From Euryodendron excelsum (Eukaryota > Streptophyta > Magnoliopsida > Ericales > Pentaphylacaceae), in assembly GCA_033060915.1 (NCBI GenBank), contig CM065394.1, forward strand, positions 35,245,001 to 35,309,000: a stretch of DNA of 64,000 bases. Reading direction: 5' to 3'. This document shows positions 22,650-34,199 of this stretch, piece by piece. The position numbers were made by a program, and so were the translations under genes. Positions within the stretch are counted from its first letter, which is position 1. Each line of letters opens with the position of its first letter. The notes under the pieces were generated by a model. It did not search any database. It was given only the letters and a program-made list of their open reading frames with translations, and was not told where the DNA came from.

Positions 22650-23617
22650 GTTAAGGCAGTTATCGGTAAAACAAGGAAGATGGTGACACCCTAGTCACCA
22701 TTAAGGGAGATGTCGCAGTACTCTTCGTGGAAGAAGAGACGTGCTTCCACATTGCTAGCCAGGATTTTGAATGGGTGGCAGACACAATAGCCTTCTACCA
22801 TGCCATTCCCCACAGCGAGTTTTTCTTAACGTATAAAGCTAGAGACTTTGGTACTGTGAGAATGGGGAACACCAGTTTTTCAAAGATCATGGGCATTAAT
22901 GATGTTTGGATCGAGACCAATGTTGGTTGTATTATGGTGTTGAAGGACGTTAGGCACATGCCCGACCTCCTGCTGAATTTGATTTTCGGAATAGCCCTTG
23001 TTTAGCAGGGCTTTGACAATGGCACCTGGAAGCTAACAAAAAGTGTCATGGTTGTAGCTCAAGCACACATCTGTGGCACGCTGTATAGAACCCATGTGAA
23101 GGTTTTCTCAGAAAGCATCAATATAGTGGAAGATGAGGCATCTCCAAACCTATGGCACAAGAGACTTGACCATGCGGGTGAAAAAGAATTGTTCACACTG
23201 GCAAAGAAGGAGCTTATCACAGTTGCCAATGGTATTCCGTTCAACCCTTGTGAACATTGTTTGTTTGGCAAACAACACAGAGTCTCATTCAGATCATCGA
23301 GAAAAAAAAGATCAGATTTATTGAGTGTGATACACTCTAACGTTTGCGGTCCCATTGAATAGGAATCATTAGGCGGTAACAAGTATTTTGTTACCTTCAT
23401 TGTTGATGCATCATGGAAGGTGTAGGTATATTTCTTAAAGACAAAGGACCAGGTATTCGACTACTTCTAGCAGTTCCATGCCTTGGTGGAAAGTGAAACT
23501 GGAAAGAAGCTAAAATGCCTCCGAACAGACAATGGAGGCGAATACACTTCCAATGAGTTTGAAGCATACTGCACCAATCACGGTATTCGACACGAGAAGA
23601 CGGTCCCATGTACCCCA
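22650..23617 (+). pseudogene. Copia protease and integrase N-part, broken
   Basis: The protease region reads WVADTIAFYHAIP, where functional copia proteases have D-S-G, so the active site is destroyed. The integrase zinc region keeps its pattern (LWHKRLDHAG ... CEHCLFGKQH). In the catalytic core the first acidic residue appears as HSN instead of HSD, and stops interrupt the frame; the second (TDNGGEY) is kept. The reading frame ends at the target duplication CCCCA (23,613-23,617), where the solo LTR begins. Confidence 0.85.
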
Positions 23618-23784
23618 TATAAGCATCCCATTTTTTCTAGCTCGGTAATCTCTGACCTGACCGGATCCAATTCTCAAACATTGCAACACATGTGAGCTCA
23701 AGACGAGCCTTTCAAACTCTAATCCAGTCAACCAGTCACTTCCCGGGCCCACAAAGCCCAAATGAAGCCATAAACATCATTCCA

Positions 23785-24090
23785 GGCAGCTTTCTAGGAT
23801 CGGGCGGTTTCGAAAACCAACGCCATCCAGGCAAACACCCTATCAAATTCTAGACGGTTCACTTCTGGCACCTGCTAGCCCGCCAAGGTAGAATATTCGT
23901 CATTCGGTAGCTTTCCGAGGCCAGGCATTCTCGAGGACCAACACCACCCTCACCGGTAGCTTTCTAAGACTAGGCGTTCTCAAAAACCAATACCACCCTA
24001 CAGGTAGCTCTCTGAGACCGGGCGTTCTCAGGGACCAACACTGCATAGGTAGTTTTTCGGGACTAGGCGGTCTCGGAAACCAACACCTAG
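23785..24090 (+). repeat. Tandem repeat inside the solo LTR (about 50 bp units)
   Basis: Five diverged copies of a unit beginning GGTAGCTTTCTGAGAC and continuing CGGGCGTTCTC, then GACCAACACC, with a period of roughly 45-65 bp. No coding signal. Confidence 0.65.
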
Positions 24091-24489
24091 GTCAACATTG
24101 ACGCCTGCTAGCCTGACTCGATGAAAAATGACCAACCCTGCCCCTTGGGCCTCCAGGCATGTTTTGGGAAAGTTTAAAATCCCTTAAAATGGTAAGTCTA
24201 CCTTTCCAAGATGCTTTTAAGCAATTAGGCATACTTTGCACACCATTCAGCCCAATTTTGGTCCCATTCCGGCTAATTCTGGTTAAAACGACCATTTTAC
24301 CCTCGAACACCCTAGCACTGCACAAACTCCACCGAATGGTAAAAGACTTTCCTAACACCATCCCTGAATGAACTGACAGGCGTAACGTGACTCTCCGATC
24401 CATTCTTGACTATTTCCAACCCAACTCAGCCGAAATGACCATTCTAACCCGAACGCGCCCCAAAACAATACTGGTCCTAAGATATTGAA

Positions 24490-25000
24490 CGGCGGGGCTT
24501 GTCACACATACGATGCTAAGCACCCATGACCCGATAAAAGTTCCCTAGAGTGTCTCGTAGATGCTCCGCCTAAATTCCTGTTTCTCTTGATTCCCTGGTT
24601 ATAACGCACCGTTAAATGACTTGAGAAATGTGTAAACCAGAGGATTCCTGAAAGCTCGTTCATAGATCTTTCCATCGATACGGCTCAATTGTATAGATCG
24701 CTTCCCAAAACCCTTTATCGTATGGCTCGAAAACTACAACTCTCAGCAACCTTTGGAGCGTCTTGCAGATGCTCCGCCAAGGTTGACTTTTTTTCAAATT
24801 TCCTGATTATAACGCACCGTCAAATGACTTGAGAAATGCGTAAATTAAGAAATTTTCAAAAGTATTTCCAAAGTACTTTCCATCGGTACAGTCCGATCGA
24901 AGAGATCGCTTTCCGAAGGCCCCGATCATGCAACACGAAAATAGCTACTTTCGAAACCCTGCGGAGTGCATCACAGACGCTCCGCAGAAATGTCATTTTA
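24490..25000 (+). repeat. Tandem repeat inside the solo LTR (about 230 bp units)
   Basis: Two to three diverged copies, each containing GATGCTCCGCC, then 'TATAACGCACCGT', 'AAATGACTTGAGAAATG' and 'ATAGATCGCTT'. The second and third are nearest in sequence. This lies just upstream of the LTR TATA box, in the U3-like part. Confidence 0.6.
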
Positions 25001-26769
25001 TGCACATTTTCTAAGACAATATCTCACATTTCTGAACATCATTCATACTTATCAAAAACACGAAACTTCGCGAGAAACCCTAGAAAAACATCATGGGTGC
25101 AACCGATTCTCCTGAAACCTTCCTAGTTGGTTCAATTATCGAGGCAAAGTTTAAACGAACACTCTCGGTGACGGAGCGTATGCTACATGCGCCCAGATTT
25201 TGATCAAATAGACCAAAGTTCAATCAACCGTCAGGATTTAGCCAGTACAAGGGGTGCCGCGTGGCATTCTAGCAATGGAACAATACTGACGCATGTGCTA
25301 CATATGCCAGGGAAATCTTGGCCAGGCGTATGTAACACATGCGGCAGGCTTGTTCCAGATTGCTTATAAATACCAGCCGACCCCTTTGCATATTCCAAGA
25401 ACCAAAAATTGATGCGAAACTCTGCTGAAACTGCTCCAGAACCTCGAATCTCTACATACATTCCACTCCTCCAATAGTTAGGCTAGATCCCACCTCTCTC
25501 TAGCCCATACACTTCATCTACATAGCCCTACACACTATTAAACCCCTCCTTCTAGCCCCTTAAGCCTACTTGAAGCCATCCAAGTTCAAGTCAAGGCATC
25601 CATAGAAGATTACAAGTGTATTGAAGGCCAAATGTGGTATTTCTTTTACATTTTTGTCTTCCCCCACTCTTCTCTTCTCCCTCCTAGCCTATTTAGGTTA
25701 TTCTCTATTTTAATCCCCATCTTCAACCCCCATTTTTTGCATGCTTGAGCCAAGAGGGCTCTTAGTTCATGTCTAGAGGAAAGTTAGTGAGAGCCACCAT
25801 GTAGGGGGATCTCTCACTAACCTACTTTAAGATGGTATGGCCTAGGAGCCCCTTGATTATATGGTGTAGCCTAAAAGCCTTGTTTGTATTCATGGCCCTT
25901 TTGCATTTTACTAACTTGATCATGCCTTGTGTGCTTGGCTTCAATTTTATGTTTCTAACCATGTGCTACAAAGCTTGCATTACTCTTATTTCCATGCCAT
26001 TTTCAAGTTCAATATTTCTCTCAAAATGGTTCCAAGAGTTGGCTCCTTGAAGTTAGGGTGAGACCTTAGAAATCAAGCCTTAGAAAATCTCCCACTAACC
26101 CTTAGCTCACACATTTGCATCATTGCATTTCAACTTGCATAAGAGTTGTCTTCAAAATCTCCAATTTTCAAGGCTTCTATTATCTTAAGTTAGTGGTTGA
26201 AATGGCCTATGGAACCCTCTCTTGAGTGGTCTCCCTTTCATATTGGCCATAGGAGCCCTAAATTGTTAGAATGGTTCCCTTCTCTTTCTATTCTTGCACA
26301 AAAGTGATTTTCAAACTCTTTAATTTTCAAGGTTTCCTCAAGTTTAATGGTTGAAATGACCCCATGGAAACTTCCCTTGGGTGGTCTCCCTTTACATTGG
26401 CCATAAGAACTCTACCTTGTTGGAATAGTCTCTCCTAAAAATGATTTTTAAAATCTTCTTCTCAAAAAATGATTTAAAAAAATTCATTCTCTCTATCATT
26501 GCATCAAAAATGGTTTTCCAAAAGTTGTCATCATTATGTTGATTTTTGAAATCTCTACTCTTGTCAAGATAAAGGTTGTAATGGCCCTAAGAAAACCTTC
26601 CTTGGAATGGCTTTCAAGCACCCACCATATAAACCACATTCTTGACTAGAGTCAAATTTTTATGGAAATGATCTTCAAAAAGGTTGTCAACCAAAGCCCT
26701 TTGCATAATAAGATGTGTTTTCCAAAACTCTTTTTCAAATGCATAAAATCACCTTTCAAAGCCATCCTC

Positions 26770-27110
26770 CAACCCAATCCTAGGTTAACTTGACCCTAGT
26801 TATCCAACCCTAGGTTAACTTGACCCTAGTTGTCCAACCCTAGGTTAACTTGACCCTAGTTGTCCAATCCTAGGTTAACCTAACCCGAGTTAGTTAACCC
26901 TAGGTCGCCTTAACTCTAAGTTGACCAAACCCTTGTTAGTTGGCCCTAGGTCACCTTAATCCTAGGTTAACCAAACCCTAGGTCGCCTTAACCCTAGGTT
27001 AACCAAGCCTTAGTTGATTAACCCTAGGTCATCTTAACCCTAGGTTAACCTAACCTAAGCTAGTTAACCTTAGGTCACCCCTAACCATAGGTCAACCCAT
27101 CCTAGGTTAG
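26770..27110 (+). repeat. CCCTAGGTTAACTTGA minisatellite inside the solo LTR
   Basis: Imperfect tandem units of about 30 bp built from CCCTAGGTTAACTTGACC and CTAGTTGTCCAA, decaying towards the right. Superficially telomere-like (CCCTA) but longer in period. Non-coding. Confidence 0.75.
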
Positions 27111-28476
27111 CATGCTTCAAGGTTCCAAACTCATGAATTCCTTTTAAATGATCTTTCTATTTAAAACTATTTTCATGACTCATTTTTCCAAAACCTCCTG
27201 CTCTCTTGAGATTTCAAAAGCCAACTCCATTACCTTTTCAAATACTCCTACATTCTATTTTAAAGTATTTTCAAAAATGTTTTTAAGAACTCACAACCCT
27301 AAGATGTCCCTACACCATTTCATGGTTAGGGATTCCAAAGGAAAGTGATAGATCAAGAACAACCTCAAAGGTTGTCCATATTAGAGTTCCAAAGCGGTTG
27401 GTGCTTTCAAAAACCACTTTAAAAAACTTTTCAAAGATCTATTTACTCAAACACCCCAAAATCATACCTCCAAGGTTTTCAAAGCATGACTACAAAATAT
27501 TTTCAAAACTCTCTTGAGTTATTCCAAAGCCTTTCCAAAACTCCTTAGAGTTGTTCCAAAAGCATTTTGAAACACTTCAAAACCCCCTCTTAAGAATTTC
27601 AAAGTTCTATTTCAAAATATTCCACTATTTGGTTTCAAATCAAAACTCTTAAGTTCTCTCTTTCCAAAGACCACAAAGTGTTTTTAAACTTTTCCTAAGA
27701 CCGCAAAGTGTCTTCATAACCTTCCAAGGGCCCTAATGCGCCTATTTTCCATCGGGCTCTTGCCCGAACTACAATTGAATGAGATACGTAGGCAACCTAA
27801 AATAGTGCGGTCATAACTTCCATTTCAACTTCAATCCCCTTTTCAAAAGTTTCTATCAATTTAAAGTTTCTATCTTAAAACCCTTTCAAAACTCCCATAT
27901 TTTCAAACTTCCTCCAAAAGTTACAGTATGCATCATTCATTCGAAAAATAATGACTAAACCCCATTTTTAAAATTCTAAAGTAGATATTAAGTGGATAAT
28001 GGTGACCAGTTATTCTAGTGAGTGAATAAAGGGTGATTAGACATGTAGGTACCGAAAGGGTGGGGTAGGGTGATGATCTTAGGATATCTTCCCTACACGT
28101 AATCAACCCCCGGACCATAGATTTCTGTTTTCGAAAGATCAAATGGAGTTATTTTTAAAAAGGACTTAAATCTTTTCAAAGGTTGCCAAACAACCTATTT
28201 TCTTAAAAACCCTTTCTTAAGGGAGTTTTCAAAATCTTTTTCAAAAACCTTAAGTTTAATATTCAGATTAACACTTAGTTGTCGGTGACGTAACTCACCT
28301 TGATCAAGTTAGGTGGCGACTCCTATTTTTCTAAAAAAACCCTTAATTAAATCAATTTTCAATTCAAACCTAGTCACATTTGTCATTCTAGGAGGATGAG
28401 TTCTAATGACAGAGTTTCGTGCTTTTGTCTCTGAACCGATAGGACTTGGACCCAAAAATCGGGGCGCGACACCCCA

Positions 28477-28602
28477 CAACACAGTGGTGTAACCAAAAGG
28501 ATGAATTAGACTATTGTGGAGAAAGTTAGATGCATGCTCAATATGGCGAATCTGCCTAAGCCATTCCGAGGTGAAGCTATTCCTGCTGCCAGCTATCTGA
28601 TC
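28477..28602 (+). pseudogene. Middle fragment of the TNT1-like copia integrase
   Basis: A 126-nt piece lying between the solo LTR and the SIRE element. It reads as integrase (TIVEKVRCMLNMANLPKPF) with one in-frame stop. It ends in TGATC, the target duplication of the SIRE insertion. Confidence 0.85.
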
Positions 28603-30132
28603 TGTTTAACCGAAACAATTATCGAAAAGGGGGGTGAATTGGATGTTTTAAAAATTAAGGCAATAAAACCAATATGCACAATATATATAATCAAATGGAA
28701 TAGTAATTTTATGGAGTATAAGAGTGCAATCAAGATATTATGATAATGCAATCAAGATATAGCAGTGCAATAAGTAAAACAGAGCAAGAAGACACCGGAA
28801 TTTTTAAAGAGGTTCAGCGATTCTTTGTCTAAATCCTCTCTTCCTTGATTCTTTTAAGGGGATGCTCCACTATGCAAAAAACTTATCTTTTACACAGCTA
28901 CTGTTTCTTCAAGTGTCAACTCACTTTTACAAGAGTTTAATCCAAACTCTTAATTCCCAAGTATATTTGTCCAAGAACCACTCAAAACTTACAGGTTACA
29001 ACTCAACCCAATAATAAAGAAAGAGTTTAATATAGTGGGTACACTCTTAAGAAGTAAATGTATCAGTTATAGCTCAATCAGTAACCTCACAACGGAGGAA
29101 TAAAGGAATATAGTAGAGAGAAGCAGAGAATATTGGCAAATCTAGTGTATGGCTTTTATGATCTTGTCTCTTATTGTATAAATACTCTAAAGACTTTGTA
29201 TTTATAGTCTTGTAGCATAATCTACCTTTAAAGGAAGCTGGACGAGTATTTAATGCGAAATGAGTGCTGCAGAACGTTTAAAAATATTACCGTTACTGCG
29301 CAGATTTTCTTCAGGTGTCGACTCCTGTATTGGGTGTCAACACTTGCTTCTTTAGTTCTCTTTAATTTGTTGCTCAGGTGTCGACTCTTGTATTGGGTAC
29401 CGACACCTGGTGCTATATTTTTCTTACCTGAGCTCTCTAAAAATCACAGGTGTCGACTTTCGTATAGGGTTTCGACACTTATTGCTACATTTTTCTGACT
29501 TGAGCTCTCTGAAACTACAGGTGTCGACTCTTGTATAAGGTGTCAACACTTGCTGCTTAATTTTTCTGACCTAAGCATTCTGGAACCATAGTTATTGACT
29601 CTCGTATAAGGTGTCGATACTTGCGGCTTTCAAGTTCAGTTCTTTAAGGTCATACGTCTAGAAGGTGTCAGCTTCCATAAGAGGTGTCAACACCTCTGTT
29701 TCTTGATCCAAATTGTTTTAGTCACTTTAGTAGCTTCATCAATTGAACCACTAAGGCCTTCAAGTTATCAAGTCTTCAAGACTCCTTCTTTAAGTAAAAT
29801 TTGGACACGTAGAACATCTTAATGAAATCTTTGTAAGATTTATCTAATGATCTTCAAGTTCTTCAATCCAAAAGCTTATCTGCTTTCTTCAATGATTGTC
29901 AATCACTTTAGAGAACCTTTAGCTTTTTGTAAGATTGATCAACCAACCATCTAATTTATTCAAACTCATTCATCAAGCTTTCCAAAATCATCTTCTAATC
30001 ATATCCTTTGTTATAATCATTATTAAGCAAAATGTGAATAGAATTAATGAATATTTTCTGCATATAAAGTAAATTTATTAGAAAAACAACACAATGGTTT
30101 GTTATCATCAAAATCAAGGCATAGAGTCAATA
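28603..30132 (-). repeat. 3' LTR of the SIRE-type copia
   Basis: 1,530 bp. The plus-strand left end TGTTTAACCGAAACAA pairs with TGTTGGCACGAAACAA of the other LTR. The minus-strand start reads TATTGACTC, probably TG decayed. It contains five diverged tandem units (29,310-29,700) with 'GGTGTCGACTC' and 'GTGTCAACACTTG'. The region 30,133-30,147 next to it is the polypurine tract (minus strand AAAAAGGGGAAGAT). Confidence 0.9.
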
Positions 30133-30742
30133 ATCTTCCCCTTTTTGATGATGACAAAACCTTAAAGCATATAAGTATCATATCGAAATAATTACTTCAA
30201 TTTAATCCATAGGTAATTCAATAACTCAAAAGTGTGCAATAATATTCAGTTCTCAATAAAAAATATCATTCAATTTTTCTTAATAAGTAATGTCATTCAC
30301 TTCTTTTAGTAACCATTCAATAATTTTGAGTTTACTCCCCCTTTCTCATGTAATCAATACTCTCCCCCTTTCTATATAGTTCTCCCAATCAATACTAATA
30401 CTCTCCCCTTTTGCTATACTTCTTCCCCTTTTTATCAATCTATCAAAAAGATATATATATATATATATATAAATATATATTGAATTTAAAGATAGGTACA
30501 ATAGGAAAAAATGTTATCATTTAGAAATAACTATTGTTAAGTTGTAACCCAACAAATACATCAAATCATCAAAATTAAGATAGTGAAACTTGCATAGCAT
30601 CTATATAAATAGGCATCCATAAAAATATCCAAAACAAGGAACCATCATTTAATAGATTACATAACCAAATATTGTCTTAACGGATGACAACCCATCCATA
30701 AACATAGAGTAAGTTCAAAAGTATGCAAATACAACATGATGA

Positions 30743-32364
30743 TTATGCTCTTGCAAATTTGGGTGAAGGAGACTGAGTGATATCCACTGGATCTTCAGGG
30801 GTGTTGGAGAATGTAGAAGTGGAGGGTCTAGGTCTTAGAGAATATTGTTTGGTAGGAGGGGCTATAAGTTGTTTTTCAACAGAAGGAGGTGGGTCATCAG
30901 ATTTTTTTGGTGGAGGTCGGGAGGACTGTGATGGAGTGCTGCCATCCTTAGAAGATCCACTCAATTTCTCAAAAGAGTGCTCTGTTTCTGCTGCCACTGC
31001 TGGGCAAAGAGATTTATATTGCTCTCCAATGATCAAAGCAATGTGCTTTCCAATATGCTCAGTGGTGACTTCTATGTAATCCTGAATATCATCTTTATTT
31101 TCTTTCCCTCCTTCACCACAGATTTTTACAGAGCCAAAACTTTCTTCTCCAGGCTCACCAATCTAAATGCTCAATTATCCACCTTTATGTTAATTTTTGT
31201 AAACATCTCTTTTTGATATTGCCTCATTTATTTCATCATAGTCATCAACACATCATATTATCCCTGTCCAGTGTTAGGAATCATTTGGTGTAACTACCTT
31301 ACAAGTGTAAAAGGTCCAGAAGGTCCAACCCTGTTTGAAGTCCCCTCTCCTTCAATCTGTTTAGTATCAGATTCTCTTTTTTTCTTTTGAATCCAAGTTT
31401 TGGTCTGAGGGCCCAAGGTATAATGCATCCTTTTAAATGTTGCCTCATTGTACTCTTTGGTCTCAACTTTATTTTTTCTCACAGCTTCACCTTCCAAATT
31501 TACTTTGAAGTGTTTGAATACTAAAGTCAGAAACATTCCATATGACAAGCATGTTCTTTTAGTGGTCACAATCTCATTCATGTGATAAAGAATATGAAAT
31601 GCTAAGTCAATTTTGGAATTTGTCAGATAGCCTCATAAGAATAACACTTCCTTATCAAAGACATGCTTAAATTTTCCTTTCTTAGGCAAAAAAATATGAG
31701 AGGCAAAATGATGAATCAATCTCAACTCAAGAGAGAGATGAGGTGCCTTAGGTTAAAAGAATTTGTCTGTTTAAGATGAGTTTCAAGGCTTCTATCCTTT
31801 CCTCCCTTAACAGATTGCCTTTTCCTCCCATTGGTATATTCAAGATTTTACACACAATTTTTTTTGTGAGAGTTATTTTGACCCCTTTCACATAACTACT
31901 AACAACAGAAGAGGATTGCACTAATTCTAAATTAGCATAAAAATGCCTAATAAAAACGGGGTATGTATCCTTTTTTATAAGGGTCATGGATTTCCAACCA
32001 AGAGTAGTGAACTTCTCATCAAAAGGAAAACTATACTTAGTAAAAACCTCATAATTTATCCATCTTTCCACAAGTATTGCTCTAGAGGACATATCAGTTT
32101 CAAATTTTACCTTGAGGGACTTCTTTTCAAACCATATGTTTCCTCCATTCGATCATCATCTTCTCCAGCGATTCTCTTCCCTTTTCTCTTCTTCGAAACT
32201 TTTGGAGATTCATCAGTATTCTTTCTCTTCTTTGAGATCTTCAAGGACTTTGCAATGTCCTTTCCTTTCTTGCTTCCCTTCTTTACTGGTGTGGACTCCT
32301 TCATGGATTTCTTTGAAGAAGTGACTTTTTTCTTCTTCGTTGTATCAGCAATTTTGGGAGCCAT
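30743..32364 (-). pseudogene. SIRE extra 3' ORF (plant transposon-protein-like), broken
   Basis: From the ATG at 32,362-32,364 the product starts MAPKIADTTKKKKVTSSK and is extremely lysine-rich (several K/R clusters resembling nuclear localisation signals). A shift near 32,110 leads into 32,092-31,748 (FIRHFYANLELVQ, SYVKGVKITLTKKIVCKIL), which resembles the domain known as 'putative plant transposon protein' (Pfam PF20167 type). Further shifted pieces are 31,581-31,294 and 31,036-30,743, the last proline-rich (PPPKKSDDPPP). It has the same sense as gag-pol, in the position called the env-like ORF of SIRE elements. I see no membrane segment. Its role is unknown. Confidence 0.7.
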
Positions 32365-32745
32365 TGTGAAACAGTTATGGAAAATTGAGAGGGAATGAGG
32401 GATTTGAATGGATAATGGGAGTGATTCGAGTGGTTTTGAAGAGGAAATTTCGGAGAAGGATTTTCAGAAGTGAGAAGAGAGTGTCAGGTCAACACTTTTG
32501 GAATTAAGGGCTATATATACGCAGATATGTAATATGTATGTATATGCGTTGGGGTGTTGACACTTTATATAGGAGTTGACACCTTGGGCCAAAAGAAAAT
32601 TGTATCCCCTTTTTAATTTCAAACAGGTGTTGACACATGAAGCATAAGGTGTCAGCACCTTAAATTCCAGAGACCAATATGCCCAAATTAAACTCAACAG
32701 GTGTCGACTCTTGTAAAAGGTGTTGACACCTCTGTAATCATGCAA
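32365..32745 (-). promoter_or_regulatory. Possible internal promoter and leader of the SIRE extra ORF
   Basis: On the minus strand TATATATAG (32,511-32,519) lies about 150 nt before the ATG and is followed by a C/T-rich leader. Upstream (32,555-32,735) are several copies of 'GGTGT(C/T)GACACC'-type words, the same words that form the tandem array in the LTRs. Together this looks like a promoter copied from, or built like, the LTR U3 region. Inference only. Confidence 0.45.
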
Positions 32746-32779
32746 AGCCATTATATATCCCAACTAGTATGCAATTTGA

Positions 32780-34195
32780 GCAACAATTAAAGTAGGCATA
32801 TACATATCATTCAAACATATATTTAATCATGCAAATAACACAAAGAATAATTAATTCACAGGATTGCTGATTGCTCCTGAATAGTGTAATTTATATCCGT
32901 CAGTATGCGGTTGCGATGCAGTAATAATATCTCAGTAAGTTCGAGGTAGGTCTACAAGAAACACAAGAAATAAACTTAATCTGGCAAGGTCTACAATCAA
33001 AACAAAATAATAACGAGCTCAGAGTCAATTAAAATCATAGGAAAGTTTCCAAAAAGAAAATAAAAATCAATTATTGGAGATGATTGATCTAAATTATCAG
33101 ACAATAAAATTAAACTAATTTTTAGGAATGTATTCAAATATTATAAAAAGGTCTTGGCAGGGTTTGATCCACTAATAGGCCTACAGGTAAGTCCCCAAGA
33201 TAGATGTGAGTAAAGAATCTCAAGATTCGATTACCCTTTTGGACTTGATATTCAGTTATTTACTAGTGTTCATACCAGGGTCCCATTCATACCTATCCTA
33301 CTTTATAAACCTGTCTATAAAGTATGCTTGAAACTTAATCAAGAACAGTAGATTTCTAAAGTACTCTTAATAGGAGTATATATGCAATTGTAATCAATAT
33401 CCTTATCAGAAATTCTAGGTATACGTATCCCTGCTTACAAATCAGTCTATACATACATGCTAGATATGATCAAGAATATTGTTTTTGAATATATTCATGG
33501 GCAAGAAAATGAATCTTGATCCAAGATCTTGAAACCTTGGAAAATAAATAAATATCTTGAATCTCTACTTGTAATCTAGTTACTTTCTCAACCTATACCA
33601 AGAACAGATTTAGCTAATAAAGAACATGATAAAGATTGCAAGAATGAAAATAACAATTAAAGAAATAAAACGCGGCATTAAAGAAATATAATCTGAAATT
33701 CACAATAAGAACAAAAAAGAAAACTAAAGATTAAGATGCTCCCTTGAAAGATGAAAAGATTCGTAGCCTCCAAAAGGATTGAATGATTCCTCCTTCCAAA
33801 CACTAGAAAAACCCTAGAATTATTCTCCTTCTCTAGAATATATATCTCCTAAACCTATTCTACTACCTACTAATCTATATCTAACTAAAAAGTGAATTAA
33901 TCTATATATCCAGTCGTCAGTCGTACGGACGACTTCTACCGAGTGCTCAGATGGGTTGGGTCGCTTCACTAAAGTTGTAGGTCTCAAAAAGTTATGAAAT
34001 CAACATATTATGGGCCTGAATAGCCTTTCTGGTTCGCGAGATATGGGCTTTTAAAGTTCCAGCTCTGTGTGCTTTAACAGCTTGTACCACAACTTCAGCA
34101 GCTTATACCTTAACAGCAACCTTTTGAAATTTATGATTAAATTGTATTCGAAATCATTCCATTTAAGCTCAAAACCTACATAAAGCATTATAAAC
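32780..34195. other. Unassigned 1.4-kb AT-rich segment inside the SIRE element
   Basis: Lies between RNase H and the extra-ORF promoter. No open frames, no match to the LTRs. It could be a further nested insertion, such as a solo LTR or TRIM, but I found no convincing ends or target duplication. Confidence 0.4.
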
Positions 34196-34199
34196 TCAA

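Larger units (their letters stand above)
23618..28471 (+). mobile_element. Ogre-like solo LTR (4,854 bp)
   Basis: The flanks CCCCA at 23,613-23,617 and 28,472-28,476 are a perfect 5-bp target duplication, and the host integrase frame continues directly across. It begins TATAAGCATCCC (probably TG decayed to TA) and ends GGGGCGCGACA. A very long coding-free LTR, with GGTGGCGACTCC near its 3' end, is what I know from Ogre/Tat elements. TATAAATA at about 25,364-25,371 is a likely LTR core promoter, which sets the plus orientation. No internal region or second LTR exists, so it is a recombination-derived solo LTR. Confidence 0.75.

Noticed and set aside
26770..27110. Interstitial telomere repeat
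   Set aside because: The units are not CCCTAAA; the period is longer and the array lies inside an LTR.
30777..32398. Plus-strand open frames (e.g. 30,777-31,079 and 31,943-32,398)
   Set aside because: Shadows of the minus-strand SIRE extra ORF; the phenylalanine/serine-rich frames are complements of lysine-rich coding sequence.
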